A stretch of 64,000 nt of DNA from Myxococcus landrumus (GCF_017301635.1 NZ_CP071091.1:525001-589000); one strand, 5' to 3'. Counted from the stretch's first letter, positions 27,907-37,956 are shown. The notes: a model not told the origin generated them from the letters alone. Translations and numbers: made by a program.

Positions 27907-29847
27907 CTGAAACGTTTTCTTCCTCCCCCAGCCCTGCTGCTGCTGTGCGTGTGTGCCGTCTCGGCCTGGGCCGACACGCTCGAGGTCCTGGGACCTTCGT
28001 CCGCCGTGACGCCCGAGGGTTTCCCCGTGGCGGTGGTGCGCAAGGACGCCTCCGGTGCGCCCGTGCCCTTGTTGGGCACCCCCACGCTCACCACCGAGGG
28101 CGCGGACGTCCGGCCCGGTTCGGCGCAGCCACCGCTGCAAGGCTTCGTGGTTGTGCCGCGCCCGGGCTCACGCGACGTGGTGGTGCGGGCGCGGGTGGAT
28201 GGGTTGGAGGCCCAGGCTCGCTTCGTGCTCGGACCGCCGGCCACCGAGGTGAAGCTGGGGCTGGAGCCCGCCGCTCCGGTGAAGGGGCGGGACAAGGAGG
28301 CGGTGCTCACGGTGAGCCTGCTGCGGCCGGATGGCACGGCCGATGACAGCGGTGCGCCGCCAGTGGTTCGCGCGAGCACTGGCCGGGTCGAGGGACTGGA
28401 GCGTGTGGCGCCGGGCATGTATCGGGCTCGCTATGTCCTGCCGGACACGCGACACCCGGAGGTGGCCATCCTGGTCGCGTTCTCCGCGTGGCCCAGTCCC
28501 CAGTCGGTTCATGGGGCTTATGGGCGGGTGCTCGTGCCGCTGGCGGCCTCGGTGAATCTGCCGGGGACGACGGAGCCGGATGCGCGCATCTCCATCGACA
28601 TCGCGGGTGAGCGCTTCGGCCCGGTGACGGCGGGGCCGGATGGCCGGTTCCGCCTGCCCATTGTCGTTCCGCCTGGGCATCGCTTCGGGCAGGGCCACGT
28701 GATGGACCGCGTGGGCAACCTGCGCCGGGAGCGCATCGACTTGATGTTGCCTCCGACGGACGGGCTCGCGTGTGTGCTCCAGCCGCAGCGGCTCCCGGCG
28801 GATGGCGTGTCCCGAGCGCGGCTGCTGTGCGCGACGAGCGACCTGATGGGCCAGCCCGTCGAGGACGCGAAGGTGACGGCGCAGGCCCGGCACGGCGCAC
28901 TCAAGGGCCCGTCGCGCGCGGTGGGCGGCATGTTGGAGTGGCTCTACACCGCGCCTCGCTCGTTGACGGGGGATGAGCACATCGAGGCGGCGTGGCCTCA
29001 GCGCGGTGCGGGCTCTCGCGAGGGGCTCGCGCTTCAGCTCGTGCAGGGGCCGGTGACGGAGGCGACGCTGTCCGTGTCGGACTCGCTGGTGCATCGGGGC
29101 GGGCGGTTGGGGGTGACGGTGCTCACGCGCGATTCGCTGGGCCGTCCTCGTCCTGGCGCGGTGGTGTCGCTCGATGCTCCGGAAGGACGCTTCACGCCTC
29201 CCGCGGAGTCCGCGCCCGGTGAGTTCACGAGCGCATGGCACCCGCCGGACTCGGGTGGAAAAGAACAGGTGAGTTTGAGTGCTCGGGCCTGGGGCCCGGC
29301 CGGCGGTGAGCCCGCGCGAATCTCCGTGTGGCACCTGAAGGGCGTCCTGCACGCGAGTGTGTCGGACCTGGCCGGGCTGCCGGTGCCTTCGCAGCCGCTG
29401 CGGGTGGATGGGCATCCGGTGACGACGGGACCTGATGGCACGGTGTCACTGGGCCGGCTGTCCCCGGGGACACATCTGGTGTCGCATGGCGTCTGGACGG
29501 GGCTGGCGAGGACGCTTCATGTCCTGGGTGACGCGGGGCTCGCGTATCCGCTGGATGCGCCTGGGATTCCCGAGGGGGTCTCACGGCAGGTTCGGGTGGC
29601 GCCCTCGGTCCCCGTCAACGTGCGGCTCCTCGTGGACGGGACGCGCGTGACGTACTGGGTGGAGGACGCGGGTGGGCAGGTGTTGGAGGGGCGCCAGGTG
29701 CACGTCGCGCTGTCGGGTGGGGCTCGCGAAGCTCATGAGGTTCGCGGTGGACGCACGACCTTCACGGTGCGCGCCGAGCACCCGGTGAGCGTCTCCGTGG
29801 CGGACGTGGTCACGGGCGTCACCGCGCTGGTCGAGGTGCGCCCATGA
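27907..29847 (+). CDS. Secreted multi-Ig-domain protein of unknown function
   Basis: About 646 residues. The signal peptide MKRFLPPPALLLLCVCAVSAWA is complete only if translation starts at CTG 27907. Between the stop at 27853 and GTG 27949 no ATG, GTG or TTG is in frame, and starting at 27949 would leave a truncated signal. The body is a string of Ig-like/bacterial invasin-type beta domains (VLGPSSAVTPEGFPVAVVRKD, VNLPGTTEPDARISIDIAGE, LSVSDSLVHRGGRLGVTVL). I see no catalytic motif. The stop overlaps the ATG of the giant barrel gene by 4 bases (ATGA), so the two proteins are coupled and probably form a complex at the outer membrane. Confidence 0.75.
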   Translation: MKRFLPPPALLLLCVCAVSAWADTLEVLGPSSAVTPEGFPVAVVRKDASGAPVPLLGTPTLTTEGADVRPGSAQPPLQGFVVVPRPGSRDVVVRARVDGLEAQARFVLGPPATEVKLGLEPAAPVKGRDKEAVLTVSLLRPDGTADDSGAPPVVRASTGRVEGLERVAPGMYRARYVLPDTRHPEVAILVAFSAWPSPQSVHGAYGRVLVPLAASVNLPGTTEPDARISIDIAGERFGPVTAGPDGRFRLPIVVPPGHRFGQGHVMDRVGNLRRERIDLMLPPTDGLACVLQPQRLPADGVSRARLLCATSDLMGQPVEDAKVTAQARHGALKGPSRAVGGMLEWLYTAPRSLTGDEHIEAAWPQRGAGSREGLALQLVQGPVTEATLSVSDSLVHRGGRLGVTVLTRDSLGRPRPGAVVSLDAPEGRFTPPAESAPGEFTSAWHPPDSGGKEQVSLSARAWGPAGGEPARISVWHLKGVLHASVSDLAGLPVPSQPLRVDGHPVTTGPDGTVSLGRLSPGTHLVSHGVWTGLARTLHVLGDAGLAYPLDAPGIPEGVSRQVRVAPSVPVNVRLLVDGTRVTYWVEDAGGQVLEGRQVHVALSGGAREAHEVRGGRTTFTVRAEHPVSVSVADVVTGVTALVEVRP

Positions 29848-32800
29848 TGCTCACGCGTGCGTGGGTGTGGGTGGTGGGCCCCTTGCTGTGGGCGGGGATG
29901 GCCGGGGCACAGGGTGTGCCCATGGACGTGCCCTCGCTTGCGTCCACCATCGTGGGCCGCGTGTGTCAGGACACGAATGGCGATGGGCTGTGTGGTGCCG
30001 ATGAGCCGGGCATCGCCGGAGTGCGCCTGGTGCTGGCGACGGGGCGCGAGGTTCGCACGGACGCACAAGGGCGCTTCCACCTCACGGGCGTGGACTCGCG
30101 CACGCCGGACCTCACGCGCGGACTTCATCTGCGGCCGGGGCGTCACCGCCTCAAGGTGGATGTGCGGACGCTGCCACGCGCGAGCCAGGTGACTCCGAAG
30201 GCCGCCACGGTGGAGGTGCCGTGGGGCGCCGTGGTGCTTCAGGACTTCGCGGTGCGAACACTCGCCACCGAGGCCCGGCCGCTGGAGTCCTCCTACGCGC
30301 GTCAGCCCCCCATGGCCGACGTGGTCTCCGGCCAGGATGCGGTGCGCTTCCGCGTCGCGGGACAGGCGGGCGAGGGAGACGAGGTCCGCGTGGGGGATGT
30401 GAGCGCGGACGTGGATGCGAGCGGAGGATGGAGCGCGTTCGTGCCGCTCATCTCCGGCGAGAACACGCTGTCCATCATCGCCACCGCGCGCGATGGCACG
30501 GTGCGCCTGTATCGCCAGAACATCGACGTGGTGCACCGGACGGAGGGCTGGTTGGTGGTGCCCAGGGCCCTGGAGCTCCAGGCCACGCTGCGAATGCCCT
30601 CTGCACGTGGCGAGGCCACGGCCACCGGCGTCAATCGAATCACGGTGGAGGCGGCGCAGGGAACGAAGGTGACGGGGCCGGAGGGCGAGCATTTCGACAT
30701 CGGCTCCGAAGGCCGCGTGGAGATTCCCGTGACGCTGCGCTCCGGGGTGAACCGTGTGCCGCTGGCCCTCGTGCCTCCGGAGGCGGGCCCGCGCGAGGTG
30801 TCGCTGGAGGTCCTCGCGGAGCCCAAGCCCTTCGCCGTGGGCCTCTTGGATGTCGAGCTGGCGTACTTGCTGGAGGGCGGCGACTTCCAGCTCCGAGGCC
30901 GAGGCACCGCGCACGCGGAAGCGCGTCTGGGGCCCGTGGACATCGTGGGTGAGTTGGACTTGCGTGACACCGATGGCCGCACGCTGCGAGGCGCGGACCT
31001 CCCGGATTGGTTGCGCCCTCGTGTCCCTGAGCGCTTCGAGCGCGCCGCGGACCCGGACTTCTCTCCCGAGGAGTGGGGCGATGACTCGGTCTCGTTGACG
31101 CCCAACCCCACGGAGTCTCGGCTGCGCGTCGAGGCCCGGCACGCGGAGTTCGGACGCGCGGGCTTGGGGACCTATCGCGCGCTGATTCAAGACCGGGAAG
31201 TGGGCCGCTACCACCGGCCGTTCTTCGGCCCGTACGCGGAGCTGAGGTCGTCGGACGACTCGGACGACACGCGCCCGCGCGTGGGGGTGGATGCGTTTGG
31301 TGGCGCGCTCTCGGACCCGACGCGCGGACTGTCCGCTGTTCCCGCGCACGAGGAGCTGCGCGCGACGGGCGGCAGCCTCTACTACCTGGGCGCGGTGTCG
31401 GTGGCGGAGGGCTCGGAGCTGTTGCGCGTGGAGGTGCGTGACGGTGTCACCGGCCTGCCGTTGGCGGAGCGGCATCTGGTGCGAGGCCGCGATTACGACA
31501 TCGACTACTTCGCGGGCCGCATCCTCCTGTCGCGTCCGCTGTCCTTCCTCGCGGCGGACGCCTTCCTGCGCACGGACCTGGTGACTCAGTCTCCGGAGCC
31601 CGTGTTGGTGGCGGACTACGCGGCGCTGCGAGCGGCGAGCACGGAGGACTCGGGAGGCGGCGAGGTGTGGGCCGAGTGGGCGGGTCTCCACCTGGGCCTC
31701 GCTGGAGTCCGAGAGGGGCGCGAGGGGCGCCCCTATACGCTCTACTCCGGACGCGCCTCGGCGAGCGTGGGTGCTTATTCGCTGGAGGCCGAGGCGGCTT
31801 CGAGTCGTGGCACGGCCGTGGACGTGGGCGTGTTCGGCGTCTCCGATGACGGCGGCTTGAGCTTCCTTCGTCCCGGTGCGGGCCTGGGGACCGGGGGCGA
31901 GGCGCTGGGCTTGCGCGTTCGCGGGCCCGGCGCTTGGGGCGACGGCTCCGTGGATGCGTCGTATCGCTGGCGCGAGCGAGGCTTCTCGGACGGCGCGCAC
32001 CTGGATGCGGCCCGCTTCCAGCAGCTCTCGCTGCGGGTGCGTCAGCCCCTGGGCAAGCTGCGGCTGTCGCTGCTCGCGGATGGGCGCCGCTCGGCGGACC
32101 CGCGCGAGCCCTTCGTGGACAACCCCTTCTCCGCGAGCACCGTGGGCGTGAGCGTGGGATGGGAGGAGCCCACCTGGAGCGTGAGCGTGGAGGCCCGGGA
32201 CTCACGGCTGAAGGCGGCCGAGGTCGTGGGGCAGGGCGATGCGCTCTCGGGGGGCCGCACCTCCGCGGGTGTCGCGGGCAGCTACCAGTTGTTCGACGGA
32301 CTCTGGTTGCAGGCATCGCACCGGCAGAAGCTGGCCCTGCATGGCGCGGGGCCGGGGCGCATGAACGACACGTTCACCGCGGCGGGTGTGGACGTGGAGC
32401 TGGACCGGGACACGCGTGTGCTGGCGCGGGGCGGATGGGGCCCGAAGCTGGGGCCTCGTGCGTGGGCGAACGTGGAGTCGCGGCGCGGCTCGGACGTGTT
32501 CTACGGCGGATACTCGGTGGATGTGGACGGGCCGGACTTCGGCGCTGGACGCACGCTCACGGGCGCGCGGACGGAGCTGCCCGACAGCGGCACGGCGCTG
32601 TTCGTCGAGGAAGTGGGCCTGCATGACGCCAACTCCGTGCGCCTGTCGCGCGCCGTGGGCTTCCAGAAGACGGTGCCGGGGGGCTTCACCGTGGGAGCCC
32701 GCTACGAGCGCGGTGTGCGCAGCCTCCTGGATGTGAATCCTCCCCTGCGGCGGGATGCGGGAGGGGTCTTCGGTCAGTGGCTCTCGGACCGGTTGCGCGT

Positions 32801-33458
32801 GGAAGGACGGGTGGAGCTGCGGCGGGAGAAGGGCACGCCGGAGCGCGGGGGCTCGGCGGAAGTGGATCGCCTCCAGACGGTGGTGGCCCTGGCCGCCGAG
32901 GCGCAGCTGCTTCGCGACGTGACGGCCTCGGGCCGCGTGGACTTCGCTCGCACGCTCAACGACGACGTGTTGGAAGCCCGCCTGCTGGAGGGCTACGCGG
33001 CGGTGGCGTGGAGGCCGGGGCCGTGGCTGGTGATGGCGCGCTATGCCGTCACACGGGAGCTGCTGCCGGGCACTCGCGCCGCGTTTGGCGACCGGGCCCT
33101 GCAGATCCTCTCGCTGATGCCGGCGGTCCGGCTGGGAGACAGGTTCGCCGTGGGCGCGGGCCTGCACGCGGGGCGCAGCAGCCTGAAGGACTCGGCGCGT
33201 TGGGTGTGGACCGGGACGGTGCGCCCGTCTGTCCGGGTGGTGGGCGGGCTGGAGGTCGCCGCGGAGCTGGCTCGTCGGACCTCATCTCCGACGGGGGAGC
33301 GGCTGAGCGCGGTCCGGGCGGAAGTGGCATATCGGATGAATGAGACGCTCCGAATGGCCGTGGGGTACACACTGCTGGGCTTCAGCGGTTTGGGTCTGGC
33401 CTCCGAGTCGTCCGAGAATGAGGACCGGCTCTATTTGAGGGCGGAGCTCGCCTACTAG
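29844..33458 (+). CDS. Large outer-membrane beta-barrel protein with SdrD-like N-terminal domain
   Basis: 1204 residues. Signal peptide MMLTRAWVWVVGPLLWAGMAGAQ. Residues 35-110 are an SdrD B-like or carboxypeptidase-regulatory beta domain (GRVCQDTNGDGLCGADEPGIAGV), followed by Ig-like domains to about 330. From 330 to the end, alternating strands with a final LYLRAELAY suggest a barrel of some 20 or more strands. A segment near 555 (GRDYDIDYFAGRILLSRPL) recalls elements in very large outer-membrane translocon or usher-like barrels, but I cannot assign the family. It is coupled by a 4-base overlap to the preceding Ig-domain gene and followed after 9 bases by a MYXO-CTERM protein. An export or assembly pore for the neighbouring surface proteins is an inference. 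Confidence 0.75.
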   Translation: MMLTRAWVWVVGPLLWAGMAGAQGVPMDVPSLASTIVGRVCQDTNGDGLCGADEPGIAGVRLVLATGREVRTDAQGRFHLTGVDSRTPDLTRGLHLRPGRHRLKVDVRTLPRASQVTPKAATVEVPWGAVVLQDFAVRTLATEARPLESSYARQPPMADVVSGQDAVRFRVAGQAGEGDEVRVGDVSADVDASGGWSAFVPLISGENTLSIIATARDGTVRLYRQNIDVVHRTEGWLVVPRALELQATLRMPSARGEATATGVNRITVEAAQGTKVTGPEGEHFDIGSEGRVEIPVTLRSGVNRVPLALVPPEAGPREVSLEVLAEPKPFAVGLLDVELAYLLEGGDFQLRGRGTAHAEARLGPVDIVGELDLRDTDGRTLRGADLPDWLRPRVPERFERAADPDFSPEEWGDDSVSLTPNPTESRLRVEARHAEFGRAGLGTYRALIQDREVGRYHRPFFGPYAELRSSDDSDDTRPRVGVDAFGGALSDPTRGLSAVPAHEELRATGGSLYYLGAVSVAEGSELLRVEVRDGVTGLPLAERHLVRGRDYDIDYFAGRILLSRPLSFLAADAFLRTDLVTQSPEPVLVADYAALRAASTEDSGGGEVWAEWAGLHLGLAGVREGREGRPYTLYSGRASASVGAYSLEAEAASSRGTAVDVGVFGVSDDGGLSFLRPGAGLGTGGEALGLRVRGPGAWGDGSVDASYRWRERGFSDGAHLDAARFQQLSLRVRQPLGKLRLSLLADGRRSADPREPFVDNPFSASTVGVSVGWEEPTWSVSVEARDSRLKAAEVVGQGDALSGGRTSAGVAGSYQLFDGLWLQASHRQKLALHGAGPGRMNDTFTAAGVDVELDRDTRVLARGGWGPKLGPRAWANVESRRGSDVFYGGYSVDVDGPDFGAGRTLTGARTELPDSGTALFVEEVGLHDANSVRLSRAVGFQKTVPGGFTVGARYERGVRSLLDVNPPLRRDAGGVFGQWLSDRLRVEGRVELRREKGTPERGGSAEVDRLQTVVALAAEAQLLRDVTASGRVDFARTLNDDVLEARLLEGYAAVAWRPGPWLVMARYAVTRELLPGTRAAFGDRALQILSLMPAVRLGDRFAVGAGLHAGRSSLKDSARWVWTGTVRPSVRVVGGLEVAAELARRTSSPTGERLSAVRAEVAYRMNETLRMAVGYTLLGFSGLGLASESSENEDRLYLRAELAY

Positions 33459-33467
33459 GAGTATTGC

Positions 33468-36400
33468 GTGCGCGCCGGCATCGTCATCTGCCTCTGTGTG
33501 GGTTTGTCCACGGTGGCGTCCGCTGAATGGAAGGTGGGGCTCACCGTCACGGGAGAGCCCTATGACGTGAAGGCCTGGCGTCCCGGCGTGGTCGCCATCG
33601 CGCACTCCACGGGGGCCGAGCTTCACAGCGACGAGATGCTGGCGGCCCAGGTGCCGTTCTCGCCTGGAGTTGGCTCGCTGCTGTTGTCGTCGGGTTGTTT
33701 CGGGGGCGTGGAGCCGGAGGGCCTGGTCTTCGGCCAGGACGCGTGCCTGCCCGGTGGCCCGCTCTTCATCGGGGCCCCGAGCGGCTCCCGGATTCGTCGG
33801 TTGATGCAGACGGCGTCGGGCACCAGCTACGCGGTGATTGGCGCCGAGCCCATCGGGCTCATGGTGGTGAGGGCGACGCCTTCGGGCACGCCGATGTTTC
33901 CCTGGAGCTCCATCTTCGATGAATGGACCTTCTTGAGGGCGACGCCGGTGATGGGGGTGACGGAGACGGCGGGAAATGTCCCGCACGCCCTCATCGTCGT
34001 CGTCGGCCCGCCCCACATGTACTGGTTTCGCGACGACAGGGTCGAAGCGGAGGTCAACGTCTCCGCGTCGGTGACCACCCGGGGCGCGCAGACGGTGGAC
34101 CTCATCCCCACGAGTGGCCCCCATCCCATCGCGCTGATGGGCAACGCGGACGGGCTGTTTCGCGGACAGCTCCAGCCTTCGCCACGAGGCACGCCCATCT
34201 CGCCCTTCGTGAAGGTGCCGTTGGACGGCCTGGGTGTCGTGAACATCAAGTCGGTGGATGTGAACACCGAGAAGGGCAGCGGCCGAGGCACGGGCTTTGG
34301 TCTCGCGGTCGGGTCGCGCAACGGCGGAGAGCCCGTGGTGCTGGGCGCGGTGCCCGCGGCGAGCGCGGCGGAGGCGGGGACGCAGTGGCGTGTGCATCCG
34401 GCGTTCGACAACGCCTCGCTGCCGGTGACGGACCCGTTCGACCAGGTGTCCTGCGTGGACTCCACCTTCTGCGTCATCACCCTGAAGAACCAGGGGCAGA
34501 ACGTCTTCTATTACTTCAACGCCTCGGCGCCCCAGTTCGCACCCATTCCAGACCCGGTCACCGTCAACGAAGGGACGACGCGGACCCTGGACATCTCCGC
34601 GTCCGACCCGGACTTCGACGCGGTGCGAGTCTCGGTGGAGACGCCCCCTTCGTTGTTGAGCGTCGACGCCACGGCTCGAGTGGATGGGGTGACGCTCTCG
34701 CTCACGGCGCCGGAGGTCTGCGAGTCGACGACGGCGCAGTTCGTCGTTCACGCGTCGGATGGACTGGGGGCTCACGACCAGCGGTCCACGGTGACCGTGC
34801 GCATCGAGAACACCGAGGGGCCGAGACCTCCGGTCGTCGCGCCGCTCAACGCCGCGACCTCCGCGGGCGGGGCCTCCGTCGAGTTCACCGCGTCGCCGGG
34901 CACGGGTCCCTGCGCCCCCGTGGACTACACCTGGAGCGATGAGCCGGGGCAGCCTCCGTTGCAGAAGGGACCCCTCGGGCGCGCCACCTTCGAGCCGCCG
35001 GCCTTTGTCTGCTCGCCCACGGGCGCGCGCTACGCCTACACGGTGAGGGCGCTCGACAAGGGGCGACAGGCTTCGACGCCCACCACGGTGACGGTGGATG
35101 TGCGGCCCTGGGGAAAGCCTTCGGCGCCCTTCGTGCCCAATGCCGTGCGGCGCCTGCCCTCGGGCGGCAGCCTGGAGCTTCGTCCCGAGTCGCTCCACCC
35201 CTGTGATGGAACCCAAGGGCTGCCCGGGGTGGAGACCGTGTGGCGGCTGGCGGAGGGGGCTCCGGGGCTTCCCGCGGGGCTCACGGTGAAGAACGCCTCG
35301 GGCGGCACCGTGGACCTGGCTTCCCCCGTGTCCTCGCCCTTGCTCCAGGTGTTGTCGTCGGCCTGCTCCGGAGGCAGCGTGACGTTGAGCGTGCGCAACC
35401 GGATGGCGGTCACCGGTGGAGGCATCCTGGAGGGGCCCGAGTCCCTGGTGCGAGTGGAGGTGGAGTTCGTGCCGGAGGATGTGTCCTCCGCGAAGCTCGA
35501 CATGCTGCTGGACACCGCGGGCGGCAAGGACGTGGAGGCGAGGCTGGGCACGTCGCTGCGTTGCCCGTCCGCGCATTCGCTCAAGGCCCGCATGTTCCTG
35601 GAGTCCTCGGACGGCGCGCTCATCTCCTCCGATGTCGTGTCCGTGCCCGGCGCGTGGGCCTTCGAGTTGCCGGCCGTGTGCTCGGATACGCCGTACACGG
35701 TGCGTGGAGAGCTCTTCGCGGAGGGCGCCCCGCCCATCGAGGCGGGACGTGCGCGACAGACGCTCACCGCGGAGGCGCGCCCGGTGGCCCTGGGCGACCT
35801 GGAAGGCGAGGGGCTGGTGGCTCGTTGTGGCGCGGGCGCGACGGCCACGCTCACGCAGGTGATTCCTCCCGAGGCCTGCACCGATGTGAAGGTCTCCTGG
35901 GAACAGGAGAGTGGACCGGTGCTCGAACACTTCGAGCTCGCGGGCAGGCAGGTGACGGTGGAGACGCGCGAGACGGGCCTGCAGGAACTGGTGGGTGAGT
36001 CCGTGTCCTTGCGGGTCACCGCCGACGGGGGCGGTGGCAACCGCGCCGTCCGGCGGCACTCGGTGCCCATCATCGCGGAGCCCTTCGTCGACGTGGCGCA
36101 CTCCACGGAGGCCTCGTCGGGTCAGGAGACGGGGCTGGTGGGAGTGGTGGTGGAGCTGGGCAACACCACGGCTTGCGCGGTGACGGGACTTCGTTTCGTG
36201 GAGGAGCTCGAGGGCATGGACCTGGTGCCCGGCAGCGTGAAGCTCGAGGGGCAGTCCGTGGTGGCGCAGCCCATCGAGAGAGGCTTCCAGGTGGAGGGCC
36301 TGTCGCTGCCCGCTCACGGGGGGAGCACGTTGACGTACGTGGCTCGGCCTCGGCTGGCGTCCGCTCCGCGCTTCCGCGGTGAGGTGTTCCTCAACGGCGT

Positions 36401-36539
36401 GCCCGTGGCGGGGCCGGGGCGGCGCGAGCCGTCGTCCTCGTGCGGATGTTCACAGGGCAGCTCGGGGGCGGCCCTGATGGGACTGCTGGCGGTGGCTCAA
36501 CTGCTGCGCCGCCGTCGCGGTGGCGGCGCGCGGGGCTGA
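33468..36539 (+). CDS. Large Ig-rich surface protein with MYXO-CTERM tail
   Basis: 1023 residues from GTG. Signal peptide RAGIVICLCVGLSTVASA. The first 350 residues look like a beta-propeller or similar fold with no motif I recognise. Then come cadherin/Ig-like domains (PQFAPIPDPVTVNEGTTRTL, ISASDPDFDAVRVS) and a DUF11-type repeat near 880-980 (GVVVELGNTTACAVTGLRFVEEL). The end (CGCSQGSSGAALMGLLAVAQLLRRRRGG) is a textbook MYXO-CTERM: Cys pair, hydrophobic helix, Arg cluster. It is the last gene of the co-directional run and faces the DUF4388 regulator with 1 base between stops. Confidence 0.8.
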   Translation: MRAGIVICLCVGLSTVASAEWKVGLTVTGEPYDVKAWRPGVVAIAHSTGAELHSDEMLAAQVPFSPGVGSLLLSSGCFGGVEPEGLVFGQDACLPGGPLFIGAPSGSRIRRLMQTASGTSYAVIGAEPIGLMVVRATPSGTPMFPWSSIFDEWTFLRATPVMGVTETAGNVPHALIVVVGPPHMYWFRDDRVEAEVNVSASVTTRGAQTVDLIPTSGPHPIALMGNADGLFRGQLQPSPRGTPISPFVKVPLDGLGVVNIKSVDVNTEKGSGRGTGFGLAVGSRNGGEPVVLGAVPAASAAEAGTQWRVHPAFDNASLPVTDPFDQVSCVDSTFCVITLKNQGQNVFYYFNASAPQFAPIPDPVTVNEGTTRTLDISASDPDFDAVRVSVETPPSLLSVDATARVDGVTLSLTAPEVCESTTAQFVVHASDGLGAHDQRSTVTVRIENTEGPRPPVVAPLNAATSAGGASVEFTASPGTGPCAPVDYTWSDEPGQPPLQKGPLGRATFEPPAFVCSPTGARYAYTVRALDKGRQASTPTTVTVDVRPWGKPSAPFVPNAVRRLPSGGSLELRPESLHPCDGTQGLPGVETVWRLAEGAPGLPAGLTVKNASGGTVDLASPVSSPLLQVLSSACSGGSVTLSVRNRMAVTGGGILEGPESLVRVEVEFVPEDVSSAKLDMLLDTAGGKDVEARLGTSLRCPSAHSLKARMFLESSDGALISSDVVSVPGAWAFELPAVCSDTPYTVRGELFAEGAPPIEAGRARQTLTAEARPVALGDLEGEGLVARCGAGATATLTQVIPPEACTDVKVSWEQESGPVLEHFELAGRQVTVETRETGLQELVGESVSLRVTADGGGGNRAVRRHSVPIIAEPFVDVAHSTEASSGQETGLVGVVVELGNTTACAVTGLRFVEELEGMDLVPGSVKLEGQSVVAQPIERGFQVEGLSLPAHGGSTLTYVARPRLASAPRFRGEVFLNGVPVAGPGRREPSSSCGCSQGSSGAALMGLLAVAQLLRRRRGGGARG

Positions 36540-36540
36540 C

Positions 36541-37929
36541 TCAGAGTCCGAACGAGATGCGGTGGCGGCGGCTGGGAGTCTCCGGCCGCTCCTCCAGCAC
36601 GCCCAGCAGCTCGAGTCCGCGCAGCGTGGCCAGGGCCTGCCGCTCCGACACATCCGTGAGCGCGAGCAGGTCCTCCACCGTCTTGCTTCCATCCGCGTAC
36701 GCCAGGAGCAGGGCCTGGGGGCCTTGCAGCTTCAGCTCGTGCAGTCCGTACGGAGGATCCGCCGTGGGGAACAAGCGGCGTCCAGGCGCCATGCGTTGGC
36801 GCAGGGCCACCAGCGTCTCCGTCTTCTCCACGCCCTCGAGAATCAGGTTGCCCGGGAAGACGGACAGCTTCACCAGGTCCGCGCGTCGGGGCCGCATGGC
36901 GCTGAAGCCGTAGGCTCCCTCCGTCCAGGTGAAGGTGGCCCAGAGCAGCTCGCGGACCTGGTCCTCGAGCAGCAGCTTCCGCCGCTCGGCATCCAGCACG
37001 CCCCGGCGAATCATCGCCTCGCCCGTGCGCAGCCCTTCGCTCTTGGCGAACGCCGCGACTTCGGCGAGCCGCTCTTCGGTGAGGACACCTCTCCGGACGC
37101 AGAAGCGCCCGAAGCGCTCGTTGGCCAGGTTGGAGGCCGCGTACACGATGTGGCCGGACTCGAAGTAGACGACCTTGAGGATGGAGCCTTGCTGGAGCTT
37201 GAGCTCTCCGTGGTGTCTCGACTCGTAGTAGGCGTTGAGGAGCCTCGCCACGGAGGTGTCCCGCAGGTTGCCCGCGAGGGACCACTCGGGGAGCGCGCGC
37301 GGGCCCTTGGCGGGCGCGGGGGGCGTGGTGGGCTGGGCGCCAGACCACACCTTCTCGCGATGGGCGAAGGGCAGGGGAAGCGCGGCCTCTTCGTGCTCCA
37401 GACCCGGCAGCGGCGCGGAGTCGGGGATGGCCTGCATGGGGGCTCCCGTGTCCGCGGACTCCTCCGGGTCCGGCATCAGCTCCTCCAGGACGATGAGGTC
37501 CACGTCGTCGAGCAGCTCGTTGGGCGCGTCCTCGTCCTCGACCGGAGGAGGTGCGCGGGGCGCGGGGGCCACGCCACCGGCTTGTTCGAGCGCCTCCAAC
37601 ACCTGAATCAGCTCGAAGGGCTTCTCGTAGAAGGCGCGGGCGCCGTGGACCTGCACGGCTTCCTGGGCGAAGCGGTCGCCCTTGTAGACGCCGCTCACCG
37701 CGATGGCGGGAATGCCGTGGGCTCGCAAGGCGCCGAGCACCTCGCTGCCTCGGATGTCTGGCAGCAGCAGGTCCACCAGCGCCGCGTCCCACTTGGAACC
37801 GGGACTGAGCGCCTCCAGGGCGGCCTCGCCGGTGTAGACGGCGCGTGCATCATGACCTCGGCTTTGCGCCGTGGAGACGATGAGAGAGGCCAGCTCGTGG
37901 TTGTCCTCGACGATGAGCAGTCGCGCCAT
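36541..37929 (-). CDS. Response regulator with DUF4388/PATAN-type C-terminal domain
   Basis: 462 residues. Receiver domain at 1-118 (MARLLIVEDNHELASL, phospho-Asp in DAALVDLLLPDIRG, Lys in YEKPFEL). An acidic, Pro-rich linker leads to a DUF4388 (PATAN) domain at about 215-330 (GNLRDTSVARLLNAYYESRHHGELKL) and a winged-helix-like tail (TVEDLLALTDVSERQALATLRGLELLGVL). DUF4388 proteins are abundant in myxobacteria, often in motility and chemosensory contexts; their output is unknown. The start at 37929 is set by the receiver N-terminus; the frame is open to 38331. It diverges from the VOC gene with 27 bases between starts. Confidence 0.85.
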   Translation of the reverse strand: MARLLIVEDNHELASLIVSTAQSRGHDARAVYTGEAALEALSPGSKWDAALVDLLLPDIRGSEVLGALRAHGIPAIAVSGVYKGDRFAQEAVQVHGARAFYEKPFELIQVLEALEQAGGVAPAPRAPPPVEDEDAPNELLDDVDLIVLEELMPDPEESADTGAPMQAIPDSAPLPGLEHEEAALPLPFAHREKVWSGAQPTTPPAPAKGPRALPEWSLAGNLRDTSVARLLNAYYESRHHGELKLQQGSILKVVYFESGHIVYAASNLANERFGRFCVRRGVLTEERLAEVAAFAKSEGLRTGEAMIRRGVLDAERRKLLLEDQVRELLWATFTWTEGAYGFSAMRPRRADLVKLSVFPGNLILEGVEKTETLVALRQRMAPGRRLFPTADPPYGLHELKLQGPQALLLAYADGSKTVEDLLALTDVSERQALATLRGLELLGVLEERPETPSRRHRISFGL

Positions 37930-37956
37930 GGGCGGGCGGACCATAGCATTGCGCCC

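Noticed and set aside
36520-37956. Upstream extension of the VOC gene
   Set aside because: Antisense of the DUF4388 regulator; the VOC fold begins at 37957.
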